32,483 nucleotides of DNA from Nitrospinae bacterium CG11_big_fil_rev_8_21_14_0_20_45_15 (GCA_002787235.1 PCWG01000045.1:327-32809), one strand, 5' to 3'. Shown: positions 22,932-31,560, numbered from the stretch's first letter. Numbers and translations are program-made. Notes: generated by a model from the sequence alone, not told the origin.

Positions 22932-24206
22932 ATGCGTCATTGGACTGGATGGATTGCCGTTTTTTGTCTACTGGGGGTGGTCGTGTTCCCCGGTCGGCTT
23001 TTTGCAGAATCTTTTGAAGAGGTTCTGAAAAATTTTATTGATACCGCCGTGCAAAATCACCCCCTGCTCGGAGAAGCCGATCAACATATAAATGCGTTGA
23101 ATGAGATTCCGGCACAAGTGTCTTCTTTGGAGGACCCGGTTCTGGAATTCGGTTTGTACAATTTGCCGACAAATTCATTTGCGTTCGATCAGGAAGCGAT
23201 GACGCAGAAAAAAGTGGTCGTTTCGCAGATGTTTCCATTTCCCGGAAAGTTGGGACTGAAAGAGTTGTCCGCCGAGAAAGATGTGGAGATGGCTCGTCAA
23301 CATCGGGACGAACTACGCTTGCTGATTGAGCGTGACGTCAAATTGTCATTTTATGAATTGTGTTTTCTTAAAGCGGCCCAGGAAACAACCCTCGAAAACA
23401 AAAAACTGCTTCAACAATTTGTTGAAATGGCGCAAACGAAATATTCGGTTGGCAAGGGACTGCAACAGGATGTGATCAAGGCGCAGGTAGAGCTTTCCAA
23501 GATCATGGATGAGTTGCTTCGTCTGGGACAATTGGAGGCAACCGAAAAGGGCAAGCTGAACTCGCTGATGAATCGTCTTCCGCAAGATCCCTTGCATATC
23601 CCGCATGGAATTCAGAAAACACAATTCAACTTTGATATCGAACAACTTCAGGAATTATCAGTAGATAATCGACCTTTGTTGAAAGAGGCACAGGCCCTGA
23701 TAGCTCGTTCAATGGCGGGCAATGCTTTAGCGCAGAAAGAATATTATCCCGATCTCAATGTGGGTGTGAGCTATGGGCAACGGGAAGATTCATTGCAAAC
23801 ACGACACCCTGATCTGGTTTCGGCATTTTTCAAGGTCCGCATACCACTGTGGCAAAGTAGCAAACAGAGTAAAAAAGTTTCGGAAACTTCTTACCGGATT
23901 GAGTATGCAAGGGAAACGTACCGAAAATTAAAAAACAAAATTTTCATGGAAATCAAAGAAGCGACAGACCAGGAAAATAAAGGAGCCCGGCTTTTAGAGT
24001 TGATTGGTGAAGGAATCATCCCCCAGGCACGTCATTCACTGGAATCGGCCATGGCCGGTTACAGCGTAGATAAAGTTGATTTTTTGACCCTGCTGGATAA
24101 CGAAGCAACGTTGTTCAAATGGCAGATCAAATATCATCGAGAGCTGACTAATTATGAAAAAAATATCGCGACATTGGAGTACACCGTTGGCAAATCTATT
24201 TTCTAA
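22932..24206 (+). CDS. TolC/CusC-family outer-membrane efflux protein
   Basis: A 424-residue outer-membrane channel component of a tripartite heavy-metal exporter. It has a Sec signal peptide (M-R-H-W-T-G-W-I-A-V-F, cleavage after L-F-A) without a lipobox Cys, and the two-repeat OEP architecture: long helices at about 125-185 and 330-400, with P-F-P-G-K-L (after V-S-Q-M-F) and Y-Y-P-D-L-N-V-G-V-S-Y-G repeat-entry motifs. ATG 22932 is preferred to ATG 22920 because GGAG lies six bases before it. The 3' end overlaps the adaptor gene's predicted start by 53 bases. E. coli CusC is lipidated; this one is not. Confidence 0.9.
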   Translation: MRHWTGWIAVFCLLGVVVFPGRLFAESFEEVLKNFIDTAVQNHPLLGEADQHINALNEIPAQVSSLEDPVLEFGLYNLPTNSFAFDQEAMTQKKVVVSQMFPFPGKLGLKELSAEKDVEMARQHRDELRLLIERDVKLSFYELCFLKAAQETTLENKKLLQQFVEMAQTKYSVGKGLQQDVIKAQVELSKIMDELLRLGQLEATEKGKLNSLMNRLPQDPLHIPHGIQKTQFNFDIEQLQELSVDNRPLLKEAQALIARSMAGNALAQKEYYPDLNVGVSYGQREDSLQTRHPDLVSAFFKVRIPLWQSSKQSKKVSETSYRIEYARETYRKLKNKIFMEIKEATDQENKGARLLELIGEGIIPQARHSLESAMAGYSVDKVDFLTLLDNEATLFKWQIKYHRELTNYEKNIATLEYTVGKSIF

Positions 24207-25824
24207 AATTCAAAGTTTTCTAAAAAAAATCTGCGAATCAGAAAATATTTCTATCGTTGCGGATAAGAATGAGGAACATGTGACTTCCGATAAGGAAGAG
24301 TCTGCTTCGTCGTCCGTTACCCTGCCGACTGCGCCTGTCGCCGCAAATCTGCTACCAGACGACGTGAAAAAGTGGGAGATCATATTTCCAGTGGAGCCCG
24401 AGGAGAAAATGCTTGAGGAACGCAGAAGCTCTTTTGCAATGGTGGTGATTCTTCTTGTCTGCATGGCTGGAGCTTTTTCTTATGGTTATCTGAGTAGCCC
24501 TGAAAATATAGCGGAAACGCGCAATACACTCATGCAGATTTGGATGGATGGCAACGAGTTGGCTCAACCTTATATCAGGCAGATCAAAGACGAAGTAGAG
24601 ACTCTGAAGAAATCTGAAATACTGCCTCGTAAATCTGCCGGTATGGAAGGGATGGTTTCTTCTTCCACAAAAGGATCGAGTGACAAAAAAGTAAAATATT
24701 GGAAGGCTCCCATGACCCCCGGTTTCAAGTCAGACAAGCCAGGAAAATCTCCTATGGGAATGGACCTGATTCCTGTTTATGACGACAAACCTCAGGGTTC
24801 CTCAACTCCGATCGTGAAGACAAACCGAGGTTTTCGGCAATCATCGGGTGTTAAAACTGATGTTGTGCAAAAGAGAAAGCTTTCTCGGACTATTCGCGCC
24901 GTCGGGGCGTTGACTTACGATGAACGAATGCTCATGCACATCCATACGAAATATGAAGGATGGATAGAAAAATTATATGTTGATTTTACCGGTCAAGAGG
25001 TCGCGAAAAATGAGGTGTTGGCCGAAATTTACAGTCCCGATCTGGTGGCTACACAGGAAGAGCTTTTGTTGGCACTCAAATACAATCAGACTTTGAAGAA
25101 TAGTTCCATTCCAGAGATTGCTAAAGGAACGCAAGGGCTATTGGATTCGGCGAAAAAAAAATTGGAATTGCTTGATGTTCACCCTCACCAGATCGAAGCC
25201 TTGCTACGTGATAAAAAAATCATGAAGACCATGCACATCCATTCACCGGGACGTGGATTCGTCGTAAAAAGGAATGTGAACCATGGCTCGTTTATCAAAC
25301 CTGGAATGAATCTATACACCTTGGCCGACCTTACCAATATATGGGTGCTGGCCGATATTTATGAATACGAATTGCCCTGGATTCGCTTGGGGCAAACAGT
25401 TTCTATGACGCTTTCTTATTTTCCCGGACGGTCATTTGAAGGGAAAGTGACTTTCATAAATCCGGTGGTTGACCCTAAAACACGCACCATACAGGTGCGG
25501 ATGGAATTTGATAATCCCGACTGGGAGTTGAAGCCGGATATGTATGCCAATGTGATGATTAAATCCCCTATAGAAATAGAAGCCCTTGCGGTTCCAGAGG
25601 AGGCCGTCATTCGTTCTGGTTTGGAGAATCGGGTCGTGGTTCAAAATGCAAAGGGACAATTTTCATCCGAAAAGGTGACGCTGGGGGCTCAGGCGGAGGG
25701 ATATATCCAGGTTATTGATGGACTGAAGGAAGGGGATAAGGTGGTGACCTCGTCCAACTTTCTCATTGATTCGGAAAGTAATTTAAAAGAAGCGTTGGGA
25801 AAAATTGAAGATACCTCGAAATAA
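24154..25824 (+). CDS. CusB-type periplasmic adaptor with N-terminal anchor (Cu(I)/Ag(I) efflux)
   Basis: A 556-residue membrane-fusion protein linking the RND pump to the outer-membrane channel. Its N-terminal region is unusual: about 92 residues of charged sequence, one transmembrane helix (95-113), then a linker. Residues 182-209 form the CusB metal-binding segment (Y-W-K-A-P-M ... S-P-M-G-M-D-L-I-P), with Met187, Met201 and Met203 matching the Cu(I)-binding Met triad of E. coli CusB. Barrel, lipoyl and hairpin segments follow (I-H-T-K-Y-E-G-W-I; L-T-Y-D-E). The end (G-L-K-E-G-D-K-V-V-T-S-S-N-F-L-I-D-S-E-S-N) matches the CusB tail. ATG 24154 overlaps cusC; a later start is possible but would remove only the charged lead. 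Confidence 0.9.
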   Translation: MKKISRHWSTPLANLFSKIQSFLKKICESENISIVADKNEEHVTSDKEESASSSVTLPTAPVAANLLPDDVKKWEIIFPVEPEEKMLEERRSSFAMVVILLVCMAGAFSYGYLSSPENIAETRNTLMQIWMDGNELAQPYIRQIKDEVETLKKSEILPRKSAGMEGMVSSSTKGSSDKKVKYWKAPMTPGFKSDKPGKSPMGMDLIPVYDDKPQGSSTPIVKTNRGFRQSSGVKTDVVQKRKLSRTIRAVGALTYDERMLMHIHTKYEGWIEKLYVDFTGQEVAKNEVLAEIYSPDLVATQEELLLALKYNQTLKNSSIPEIAKGTQGLLDSAKKKLELLDVHPHQIEALLRDKKIMKTMHIHSPGRGFVVKRNVNHGSFIKPGMNLYTLADLTNIWVLADIYEYELPWIRLGQTVSMTLSYFPGRSFEGKVTFINPVVDPKTRTIQVRMEFDNPDWELKPDMYANVMIKSPIEIEALAVPEEAVIRSGLENRVVVQNAKGQFSSEKVTLGAQAEGYIQVIDGLKEGDKVVTSSNFLIDSESNLKEALGKIEDTSK

Positions 25825-25863
25825 ACTGCTGGGCGTTGAGCCCATGCAAAGGTTTTAACAATT

Positions 25864-28800
25864 ATGATTGCGAAAGTCATTGGATTTTCTTTGAAGAATA
25901 GATTCCTGATTCTATTATCGGCCGCTCTGATTGTGGCATCAGGAATCTACGCTCTGAAAAAAACGCCGCTCGATGCCATTCCCGATCTCAGCGATGTGCA
26001 GGTGATTGTTTTTGCCAACTATCCAGGGCAGGCACCGCAAATAGTCGAAGACCAGGTGACTTACCCTTTAACGACGGCGATGCTTTCGGTTCCACGTGCT
26101 AAAACAGTGCGAGGCTATTCCTTTTTTGGGTTGTCTTTTGTTTATGTGATTTTCGAAGACGGGACCGATTTGTATTGGGCGAGAAGTCGAGTGCTGGAAT
26201 TGCTTAATTTTGTTTCCGGGCGTTTGCCCAAAGAAGTACAACCCACACTGGGACCCGATGCTACCGGAGTAGGCTGGGTGTATGAATATGCGCTGACCGA
26301 CAAAACAGGACGTTTGGATTTGGCCGAGCTCCGATCCTTGCAAGACTGGTTTTTAAAATACGAATTGCAAACTGTTCCGGGAGTGTCCGAGGTCGCCAGT
26401 GTTGGCGGCTATGTGAAACAATATCAAATCGAAGTCGACCCCAATAAACTTTTTGCTTACGGGATTCCACTCGAAAAAATCGTCCACGCTGTAAAAAGAA
26501 GCAACCGCGACGTGGGTGGGCGTGTTCTGGAAATGGCAGAAACCGAATTTATGGTAAGGGGCAGGGGTTATGTGGAATCCATTGAGGATATTGAATCCAT
26601 TCCTCTGGGTGTCAATGCCAAAGGGACGCCCCTGTTGCTTAAAGACGTGGCTTATGTTCATTTAGGGCCGGAGATGCGACGGGGCCTGGTTGACCTGAAT
26701 GGTGAGGGCGAGGTTGTTGGAGGTGTTGCGCTCATGAGGTTTGGGGAAAATGCGTTGGATGTGATCAATGGTGTCAAACAAAAACTGAAGGAATTGCAAT
26801 CAGGGCTTCCCGAAGGGGTCGAAATTGTTCCTGTTTACGACCGCTCTGGACTCATCCTGCGAGCCGTTGAAAATCTGAAAGAAAAGCTGATCGAAGAATT
26901 CATCGTTGTAGGCTTGGTGTGCGCGGTGTTTTTGTTTCATATCCGTTCCTCTCTGGTTGCCATGAGCGTGATCCCCGTCGGAATATTGATGGCATTTCTG
27001 GTCATGCACTTTCAGGGATTGAACGCGAACATCATGTCACTTGGCGGTATCGCCATCGCCATCGGCGCGATGATCGATGGTGCGATTGTGATGATTGAGA
27101 ATGTTCACAAACACATGGAACGTGAACAAGGGAAAAAAAATCATTGGCAAATCGTGTATGAAGCCTGTTCGGAAGTCGGCCCGGCCCTGTTCTTTAGTCT
27201 GTTGATCATCACCGTGTCCTTCCTTCCAATTTTTACTCTGGAAGCGCAAGAGGGGAGGTTGTTTGCTCCGCTGGCTTTTACAAAAACCTATGCCATGGCC
27301 AGCGCGGCTTTTTTATCAATCACATTGACCCCTGTTTTGATCGCCTTGTTCGTGCGCGGTAAAATTCTTCCTGAAAAAAGAAACCCGATCAACCTTCTGT
27401 TGACGTTTCTGTACAAACCGATTCTTTATCTGGCTTTGAGAATGAAGACATTGATTATTCTATCGGCATTTGTGCTCCTGTTCATTGCCTGGACGCTTCT
27501 GACGCGCATGGGGTCCGAGTTCATGCCGCCTTTGGACGAGGGTGATCTTTTGTATATGCCAACCACCTTGCCCGGAATATCCATCACAGAAGCGCGGGAC
27601 CTGCTTCAGAGAACAGATCGCATCATCAAGCAGATTCCAGAAGTCAAAAGAGTCTTTGGAAAAGCAGGTCGGGCTGAAACAGCCACCGACTCTGCTCCTT
27701 TGAGTATGTTTGAAACCATCATTTTATTGCATCCGAAAGAACAGTGGCGACCGGGGCTGAGTGTAGAGGATTTGAAACGTGAACTGGATGCAGCGATCAA
27801 TATTCCCGGGGTGACAAATGCCTGGACCATGCCCATAAAAACTCGGCTGGATATGTTGTCCACAGGAATAAAAACCCCTGTCGGAATTAAAATTGCGGGT
27901 AATGACTTGGATGCGTTGCAGGCATTGGGAAAAAAAATAGAGGGCATTGTACGGGATATTCCGGGAACCTCCAGTGTCTATGCCGAACGCGTGGCGGGGG
28001 GGAACTATCTTGACTTCAATATCAACCGACTGGAAGCGGCTCGCTTCGGCCTCACTGTAGGCGACATTCAAGACGTGATCGAGACAGCGATCGGCGGCAA
28101 AAATATTTCCACGACGGTTGAGGGACTCGAACGTTACCCCATCAATCTTCGTTACAGTCGCGAGTTCAGGAATAACCTTCCCGTCTTGCGAAGAACGCTG
28201 ATCCCAGCTCCCGGCGGCGAGCAAATTCCCATGGCACAGGTTGCTTCTATAGAAATAAAAAAAGGTCCACCTGCAATCAAAAGCGAAAATGCGCGTTTGA
28301 ATGCCTGGATTTATATTGATATTCGGGACATTGATGTTGGAACCTATGTCGAAAATGCAAAACAAATTGTTGAGAGAGAAGTCTCGCTCCCGTCAGGAGT
28401 CAGCCTGACCTGGAGCGGACAGTATGAGTATATGCAGAGGGCAAAAGAGCGACTCAAAATAGCCGCACCCTTGACCTTATTTGTGATTTTTCTGCTTCTT
28501 TATTTAAACTTCAAAAAAATATCCGAGAGCCTGCTCATTTTACTTTCGCTTCCGCTCTCCACCGTTGGTGGTGTCGGCCTGGTCTATTGTCTGGGTTATG
28601 ATCTCAGTGTTGCTGTTGCGGTGGGTTTCATTGCACTTTCGGGAGTGGCCGCAGAAATAGGGGTTCTGGTTTTGGTTTATATCGATCAGGCGTATCAAAG
28701 AAATTTGCAGGAAGGAAGCATAAGGAATGTTGCCGATTTGCGCAGAACGGTGATCGAAGGTGCCGTGGGCCGTGTGCGACCGATCATGATGACCATGACG

Positions 28801-29037
28801 GCGATCACTCTAGGCTTGGCCCCCATCATGTGGGGCGAAGGTACCGGTTCACAAGTGATGCAACGCATTGCCGCTCCAATGATCGGCGGCATGATTTCCG
28901 CGACCTTGCTGGGTTTGATCGTTCTCCCTGCCGCTTATGCCATTGTTCTCAAACATCGAATGAAAAAAATATGGCGAAGGCAAAAGTTGGAAGACGAGCG
29001 CGCACAACAACTCAAGCTGAAAGGTTTTTTAGCTTGA
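25864..29037 (+). CDS. cusA: CusA-type heavy-metal RND efflux pump, Cu(I)/Ag(I)
   Basis: A 1057-residue inner-membrane proton-driven exporter (HME-RND family) with 12 predicted helices and two large periplasmic loops. The proton-relay Asp is D405 in G-A-M-I-D-G-A-I-V-M-I-E-N. The three substrate-binding Met of E. coli CusA (573, 623, 672, recalled from the literature) have matches here: M565 in L-L-Y-M-P-T-T, M615 in P-L-S-M-F-E-T and M664 in L-D-M-L-S-T-G-I-K. The spacing is identical (50 and 49). This indicates monovalent copper/silver rather than Co/Zn/Cd. It starts 39 bases after the adaptor gene. The 3' end is convergent with the GDCCVxC gene, 14 bases away. Confidence 0.95.
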   Translation: MIAKVIGFSLKNRFLILLSAALIVASGIYALKKTPLDAIPDLSDVQVIVFANYPGQAPQIVEDQVTYPLTTAMLSVPRAKTVRGYSFFGLSFVYVIFEDGTDLYWARSRVLELLNFVSGRLPKEVQPTLGPDATGVGWVYEYALTDKTGRLDLAELRSLQDWFLKYELQTVPGVSEVASVGGYVKQYQIEVDPNKLFAYGIPLEKIVHAVKRSNRDVGGRVLEMAETEFMVRGRGYVESIEDIESIPLGVNAKGTPLLLKDVAYVHLGPEMRRGLVDLNGEGEVVGGVALMRFGENALDVINGVKQKLKELQSGLPEGVEIVPVYDRSGLILRAVENLKEKLIEEFIVVGLVCAVFLFHIRSSLVAMSVIPVGILMAFLVMHFQGLNANIMSLGGIAIAIGAMIDGAIVMIENVHKHMEREQGKKNHWQIVYEACSEVGPALFFSLLIITVSFLPIFTLEAQEGRLFAPLAFTKTYAMASAAFLSITLTPVLIALFVRGKILPEKRNPINLLLTFLYKPILYLALRMKTLIILSAFVLLFIAWTLLTRMGSEFMPPLDEGDLLYMPTTLPGISITEARDLLQRTDRIIKQIPEVKRVFGKAGRAETATDSAPLSMFETIILLHPKEQWRPGLSVEDLKRELDAAINIPGVTNAWTMPIKTRLDMLSTGIKTPVGIKIAGNDLDALQALGKKIEGIVRDIPGTSSVYAERVAGGNYLDFNINRLEAARFGLTVGDIQDVIETAIGGKNISTTVEGLERYPINLRYSREFRNNLPVLRRTLIPAPGGEQIPMAQVASIEIKKGPPAIKSENARLNAWIYIDIRDIDVGTYVENAKQIVEREVSLPSGVSLTWSGQYEYMQRAKERLKIAAPLTLFVIFLLLYLNFKKISESLLILLSLPLSTVGGVGLVYCLGYDLSVAVAVGFIALSGVAAEIGVLVLVYIDQAYQRNLQEGSIRNVADLRRTVIEGAVGRVRPIMMTMTAITLGLAPIMWGEGTGSQVMQRIAAPMIGGMISATLLGLIVLPAAYAIVLKHRMKKIWRRQKLEDERAQQLKLKGFLA

Positions 29038-29051
29038 TATCGCCGGTTTGA

Positions 29052-29303
29052 TTAAATCTTGTTGTTGTTAATTTGATTGGAAGTTTCTACTTTTTGAGCT
29101 TTTTGAACAGAAGGGCATGGCCTGCTCCCATAGGAACAAAAAACACAGCAATCCCCCTGCTTGGGACGCAGGACTCTTCCACAGTTCGTGCAATCGTAAA
29201 AAAACTGACAGGTCTCGATTGGTAAGATTTCTGTTTTTGCATGATTGCAAAAAGGACAGGTGATAGTGGATTGCAGACTGATGGGAATCATGGAAGGTGA
29301 CAT
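29052..29303 (-). CDS. GDCCVxC domain-containing zinc-ribbon-like protein
   Basis: An 83-residue Cys-rich protein of the GDCCVxC family (some homologues are selenoproteins), commonly found beside metal and arsenic or mercury resistance genes. Nine Cys: C16-x2-C19, C32, C38-x2-C41, then G-D-C-C-V-F-C (C52, C53, C56) and C63 in R-P-C-P. The pattern S-T-I-T-C-P-F-C-N-H, then F-F-Y-D-C-T-N-C-G and G-D-C-C-V-F-C-S-Y-G is the family signature. All Cys positions read as Cys, so no selenocysteine is involved. ATG 29303 is seven bases after the acr3 stop; the frame continues to 29360 inside acr3. Zn ribbon or thiol-metal trafficking is a guess. Confidence 0.88.
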   Translation of the reverse strand: MSPSMIPISLQSTITCPFCNHAKTEILPIETCQFFYDCTNCGRVLRPKQGDCCVFCSYGSRPCPSVQKAQKVETSNQINNNKI

Positions 29304-29310
29304 GTGTATT

Positions 29311-30402
29311 TTAGGGAAGAGGTTTTGTGAGTGAGGCATTGTACCAATTTTTAGTTCCATTCACGATACGCACCACGGAGAGCATGACGGGAACCTCGAC
29401 CAGCACACCCACCACCGTTGCCAACGCCGCCCCCGATTCAAAACCAAAAAGACTGATGGCGGTTGCGACTGCGAGTTCAAAAAAATTACTGGCTCCGATC
29501 AGCGCAGAAGGTCCGGCGACACTATGAGAAACCCCCAAAGACTTGTTCAACAAATAAGCCAATCCAGAGTTGAAATAGACTTGAATGATAATGGGAATGG
29601 CAAGTAGAACGATGATCATCGGCTGAGCGATGATTTGTTCTCCCTGAAAACCAAACAGTAAAACCAGAGTAACGAGGAGGGCTGAAAGTGAAAACGGATG
29701 CAAGGTTTGTAAAAGCTTTTCCAACTGCGCTTCGCCCTTTTTTTTCACCAGCCAATTTCGCCAGAATTGAGCGACGACAACCGGCAAAAGAATATAAAGG
29801 GCCACGGAGAGGAACAGGGTTTCCCAAGGCACGGTGATGGATGAAAAGCCCAGCAATAAACCGACCAAGGGCGCAAAAGCAAAAATCATTATCAAGTCAT
29901 TCAAGGCAACCTGACTGAGGGTGAAATTGGGATCTCCTTTGCAAAGATTGCTCCAGACAAAAACCATTGCTGTGCAGGGAGCCGCCGCCAACAGGATGAG
30001 TCCTGCGATGTAGGCATCGATTTGTCCGGCGGGCAGGTAGTCGGAAAAGAGATGGGATACAAATATCCATCCCAGAATCGCCATTGAAAAAGGCTTGATC
30101 GCCCAGTTGATAAAAACCGTGACGCAGATGCCTTTCCAATGCGACTGCACCTGGTGCAAAGTCTTGAAATTCACCTTCAAGAGCATGGGGACGATCATCA
30201 CCCATATCAACAGAGCCATGGGAATATTGACACGGAATATTTCGGCCTGACCCAGAGATTGAAACGGACTCGGTAGAAAATGACCGAGGGTGATTCCTGT
30301 CAAAATGCAGAGAATGACCCAAAGACTCAAGTAACGTTCAAAAAAATCCAGAGAAGGTAATTGATCTTTCTTCTTGCTGGAGATATCCACGGATGCGTTC
30401 AT
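29311..30402 (-). CDS. acr3: ACR3-family arsenite efflux permease
   Basis: A 363-residue inner-membrane arsenite/antimonite exporter (BART superfamily) with about ten transmembrane helices. Family marks: the A-P-C-T-A-M-V-F-V-W-S motif with the essential Cys (C143), followed by G-D-P-N-F-T-L-S-Q-V-A-L-N-D, and G-A-S-N-F-F-E-L-A-V-A-T-A near the C-terminus. AAGGA lies about nine bases before ATG 30402. It starts 41 bases downstream of arsR and is followed by the GDCCVxC gene, forming arsR-acr3-GDCCVxC. There is no arsC (arsenate reductase) or arsA in the window. Confidence 0.96.
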   Translation of the reverse strand: MNASVDISSKKKDQLPSLDFFERYLSLWVILCILTGITLGHFLPSPFQSLGQAEIFRVNIPMALLIWVMIVPMLLKVNFKTLHQVQSHWKGICVTVFINWAIKPFSMAILGWIFVSHLFSDYLPAGQIDAYIAGLILLAAAPCTAMVFVWSNLCKGDPNFTLSQVALNDLIMIFAFAPLVGLLLGFSSITVPWETLFLSVALYILLPVVVAQFWRNWLVKKKGEAQLEKLLQTLHPFSLSALLVTLVLLFGFQGEQIIAQPMIIVLLAIPIIIQVYFNSGLAYLLNKSLGVSHSVAGPSALIGASNFFELAVATAISLFGFESGAALATVVGVLVEVPVMLSVVRIVNGTKNWYNASLTKPLP

Positions 30403-30443
30403 TTGGAATGATCCTTATTTCTCAAAGATTATGAAACCGAGTC

Positions 30444-30767
30444 TTAGGAAACGCATGCGCCGGGGACTTCACAATCTTCAGGTTGTCCCTGACAACAATT
30501 TTCTGTGAGATACGCTAACAGAGTGTTCATGGTCTCGTATTTTGCCGAGTAGAATAAGGTTCTTCCCTCTCGCTGGCATTGAATGAGCTCCGCTTGTTTC
30601 AGTTCTTTCAAATGGAAAGACAGTGTGGATAGAGGAATATCGAGTTGCTCCCCGATTTTCCCGGCGGGAACTCCCGTTCGGCCTGCCTGAACCAATAACC
30701 GGAAAACCTTGAGACGGTGTTCTTGTGCTAAAGCGGACAAGGCTGTGACTGCGTTTAATATTTCCAT
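30444..30767 (-). CDS. arsR: ArsR-family As(III)-responsive repressor, C-terminal Cys type
   Basis: A 107-residue winged-helix repressor that leaves DNA when it binds arsenite. The helix-turn-helix is G-K-I-G-E-Q-L-D-I-P-L-S-T-L-S-F-H-L-K-E-L (36-56) and the wing is Q-R-E-G-R-T-L-F-Y-S. The classical E. coli ELCVCDL site on the DNA-binding helix is absent. Instead Cys91-Cys92, Cys99 and Cys105 occur at the C-terminus, similar to the C-terminal CC...C site of Acidithiobacillus ArsR (C95, C96, C102 as recalled). It heads the ars unit and probably represses its own operon. The start ATG 30767 has no strong Shine-Dalgarno. Confidence 0.95.
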   Translation of the reverse strand: MEILNAVTALSALAQEHRLKVFRLLVQAGRTGVPAGKIGEQLDIPLSTLSFHLKELKQAELIQCQREGRTLFYSAKYETMNTLLAYLTENCCQGQPEDCEVPGACVS

Positions 30768-30769
30768 AG

Positions 30770-30777
30770 TTCTAGAA
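30770..30777. promoter_or_regulatory. Palindrome at the arsR start (possible operator)
   Basis: TTCTAGAA, a perfect 8-bp palindrome, lies immediately upstream of the arsR ATG, where an autoregulatory ArsR site would be. The surrounding 30768-30959 region is A/T-rich and also serves the divergent methyltransferase gene. The motif is short and could be chance. Confidence 0.25.
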
Positions 30778-30959
30778 ATATCAAATTATTATGCTTAAGT
30801 AAACTGATTTTTAATATATTTTTCTGAAAGGGAATGGAGGCCGAGCTTGTCTATGTATCATCGTTGTTTGTGCCGATTCAGGGCAATGCCTTTCTATGGA
30901 GGGTATTTGCCGGCTTGAAGCCTAAGGCTGTTTGACGTATCATTCCCCAGCTTCATTAA

Positions 30960-31550
30960 ATGAAAGCATTTTTCCTGTTCCCGATTCGCAGGTACTTCAA
31001 TGTGATGTTATTTTCGCTTTCCGTTTTCGTTCTAGTCGCTGTTCTGGTGTTGGCTGTCATCGCCATCGCTCCGGCATTTTGGGGTTCGCCCTGGCATCCC
31101 TTGCGCCGACAATCGATCAAAAAAATTCTGGAATTTTCAGAATTGAAAGCGGGTGAAAATTTTTTCGAACTGGGTTCTGGGGACGGTCGTGTTTCATTGT
31201 CTGCGGTACAGGATTTTGGCGCAAAAGCGACGGGATTTGAGATTGACCCGATCAAAGTCTGGCTGGCTCGCTGGCTGGCACGCAGAGCGAATGTTTCTGA
31301 GAGTGCCCAATTTTTCCGCAAGAATTTTTTTGAGACGGATTGCTCAGATGCGGATGTTGTTTACCTTTACCTGACGCATCAGGCGATGGATCGATTGTTG
31401 CCGGAATTGAAGAAACAACTGAAGCCTTCGGCGCGGATCGTGTGTTACCGGTTTTGTTTTCGCGGGCAGGCACCGGATAAAATCAATGCCGATAACAATC
31501 TCTTTCTCTATCGTATGGGTAAGGGCAACGCGATGAATGCTTATTCCTGA
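30960..31550 (+). CDS. Membrane-anchored SAM methyltransferase, FAM173/ATPSCKMT-like
   Basis: A 196-residue class I methyltransferase with an N-terminal hydrophobic anchor (about 15-38: V-M-L-F-S-L-S-V-F-V-L-V-A-V). The SAM motif is F-F-E-L-G-S-G-D-G-R-V (69-79), preceded by G-S-P-W-H-P. G-F-E-I-D-P (acidic post-II loop), D-V-V-Y-L-Y-L-T and a later P-S-A-R-I-V-C-Y-R-F-C-F follow. This order (short anchor, P-rich entry, D/E-L-G-S-G-D-G-R, V-Y-L-T, Y-R-F) matches the FAM173 family, whose human members methylate a lysine of ATP-synthase subunit c and of ANT. Bacterial relatives are uncharacterised. It is divergent from arsR. An alternative is a generic small-molecule methyltransferase. Confidence 0.75.
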   Translation: MKAFFLFPIRRYFNVMLFSLSVFVLVAVLVLAVIAIAPAFWGSPWHPLRRQSIKKILEFSELKAGENFFELGSGDGRVSLSAVQDFGAKATGFEIDPIKVWLARWLARRANVSESAQFFRKNFFETDCSDADVVYLYLTHQAMDRLLPELKKQLKPSARIVCYRFCFRGQAPDKINADNNLFLYRMGKGNAMNAYS

Positions 31551-31560
31551 ATGTATTCAG
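31547..31560. repeat. Palindrome at the methyltransferase stop
   Basis: CTGAAT-GT-ATTCAG: a 6-bp perfect stem around GT that includes the gene's TGA stop. No T-run follows. The rest of 31551-31685 is A/T-rich spacer leading to the protoporphyrinogen oxidase gene. Confidence 0.3.

Noticed and set aside
27724-28365. 213-codon minus-strand open frame
   Set aside because: Entirely antisense to cusA, which has clear family motifs throughout.
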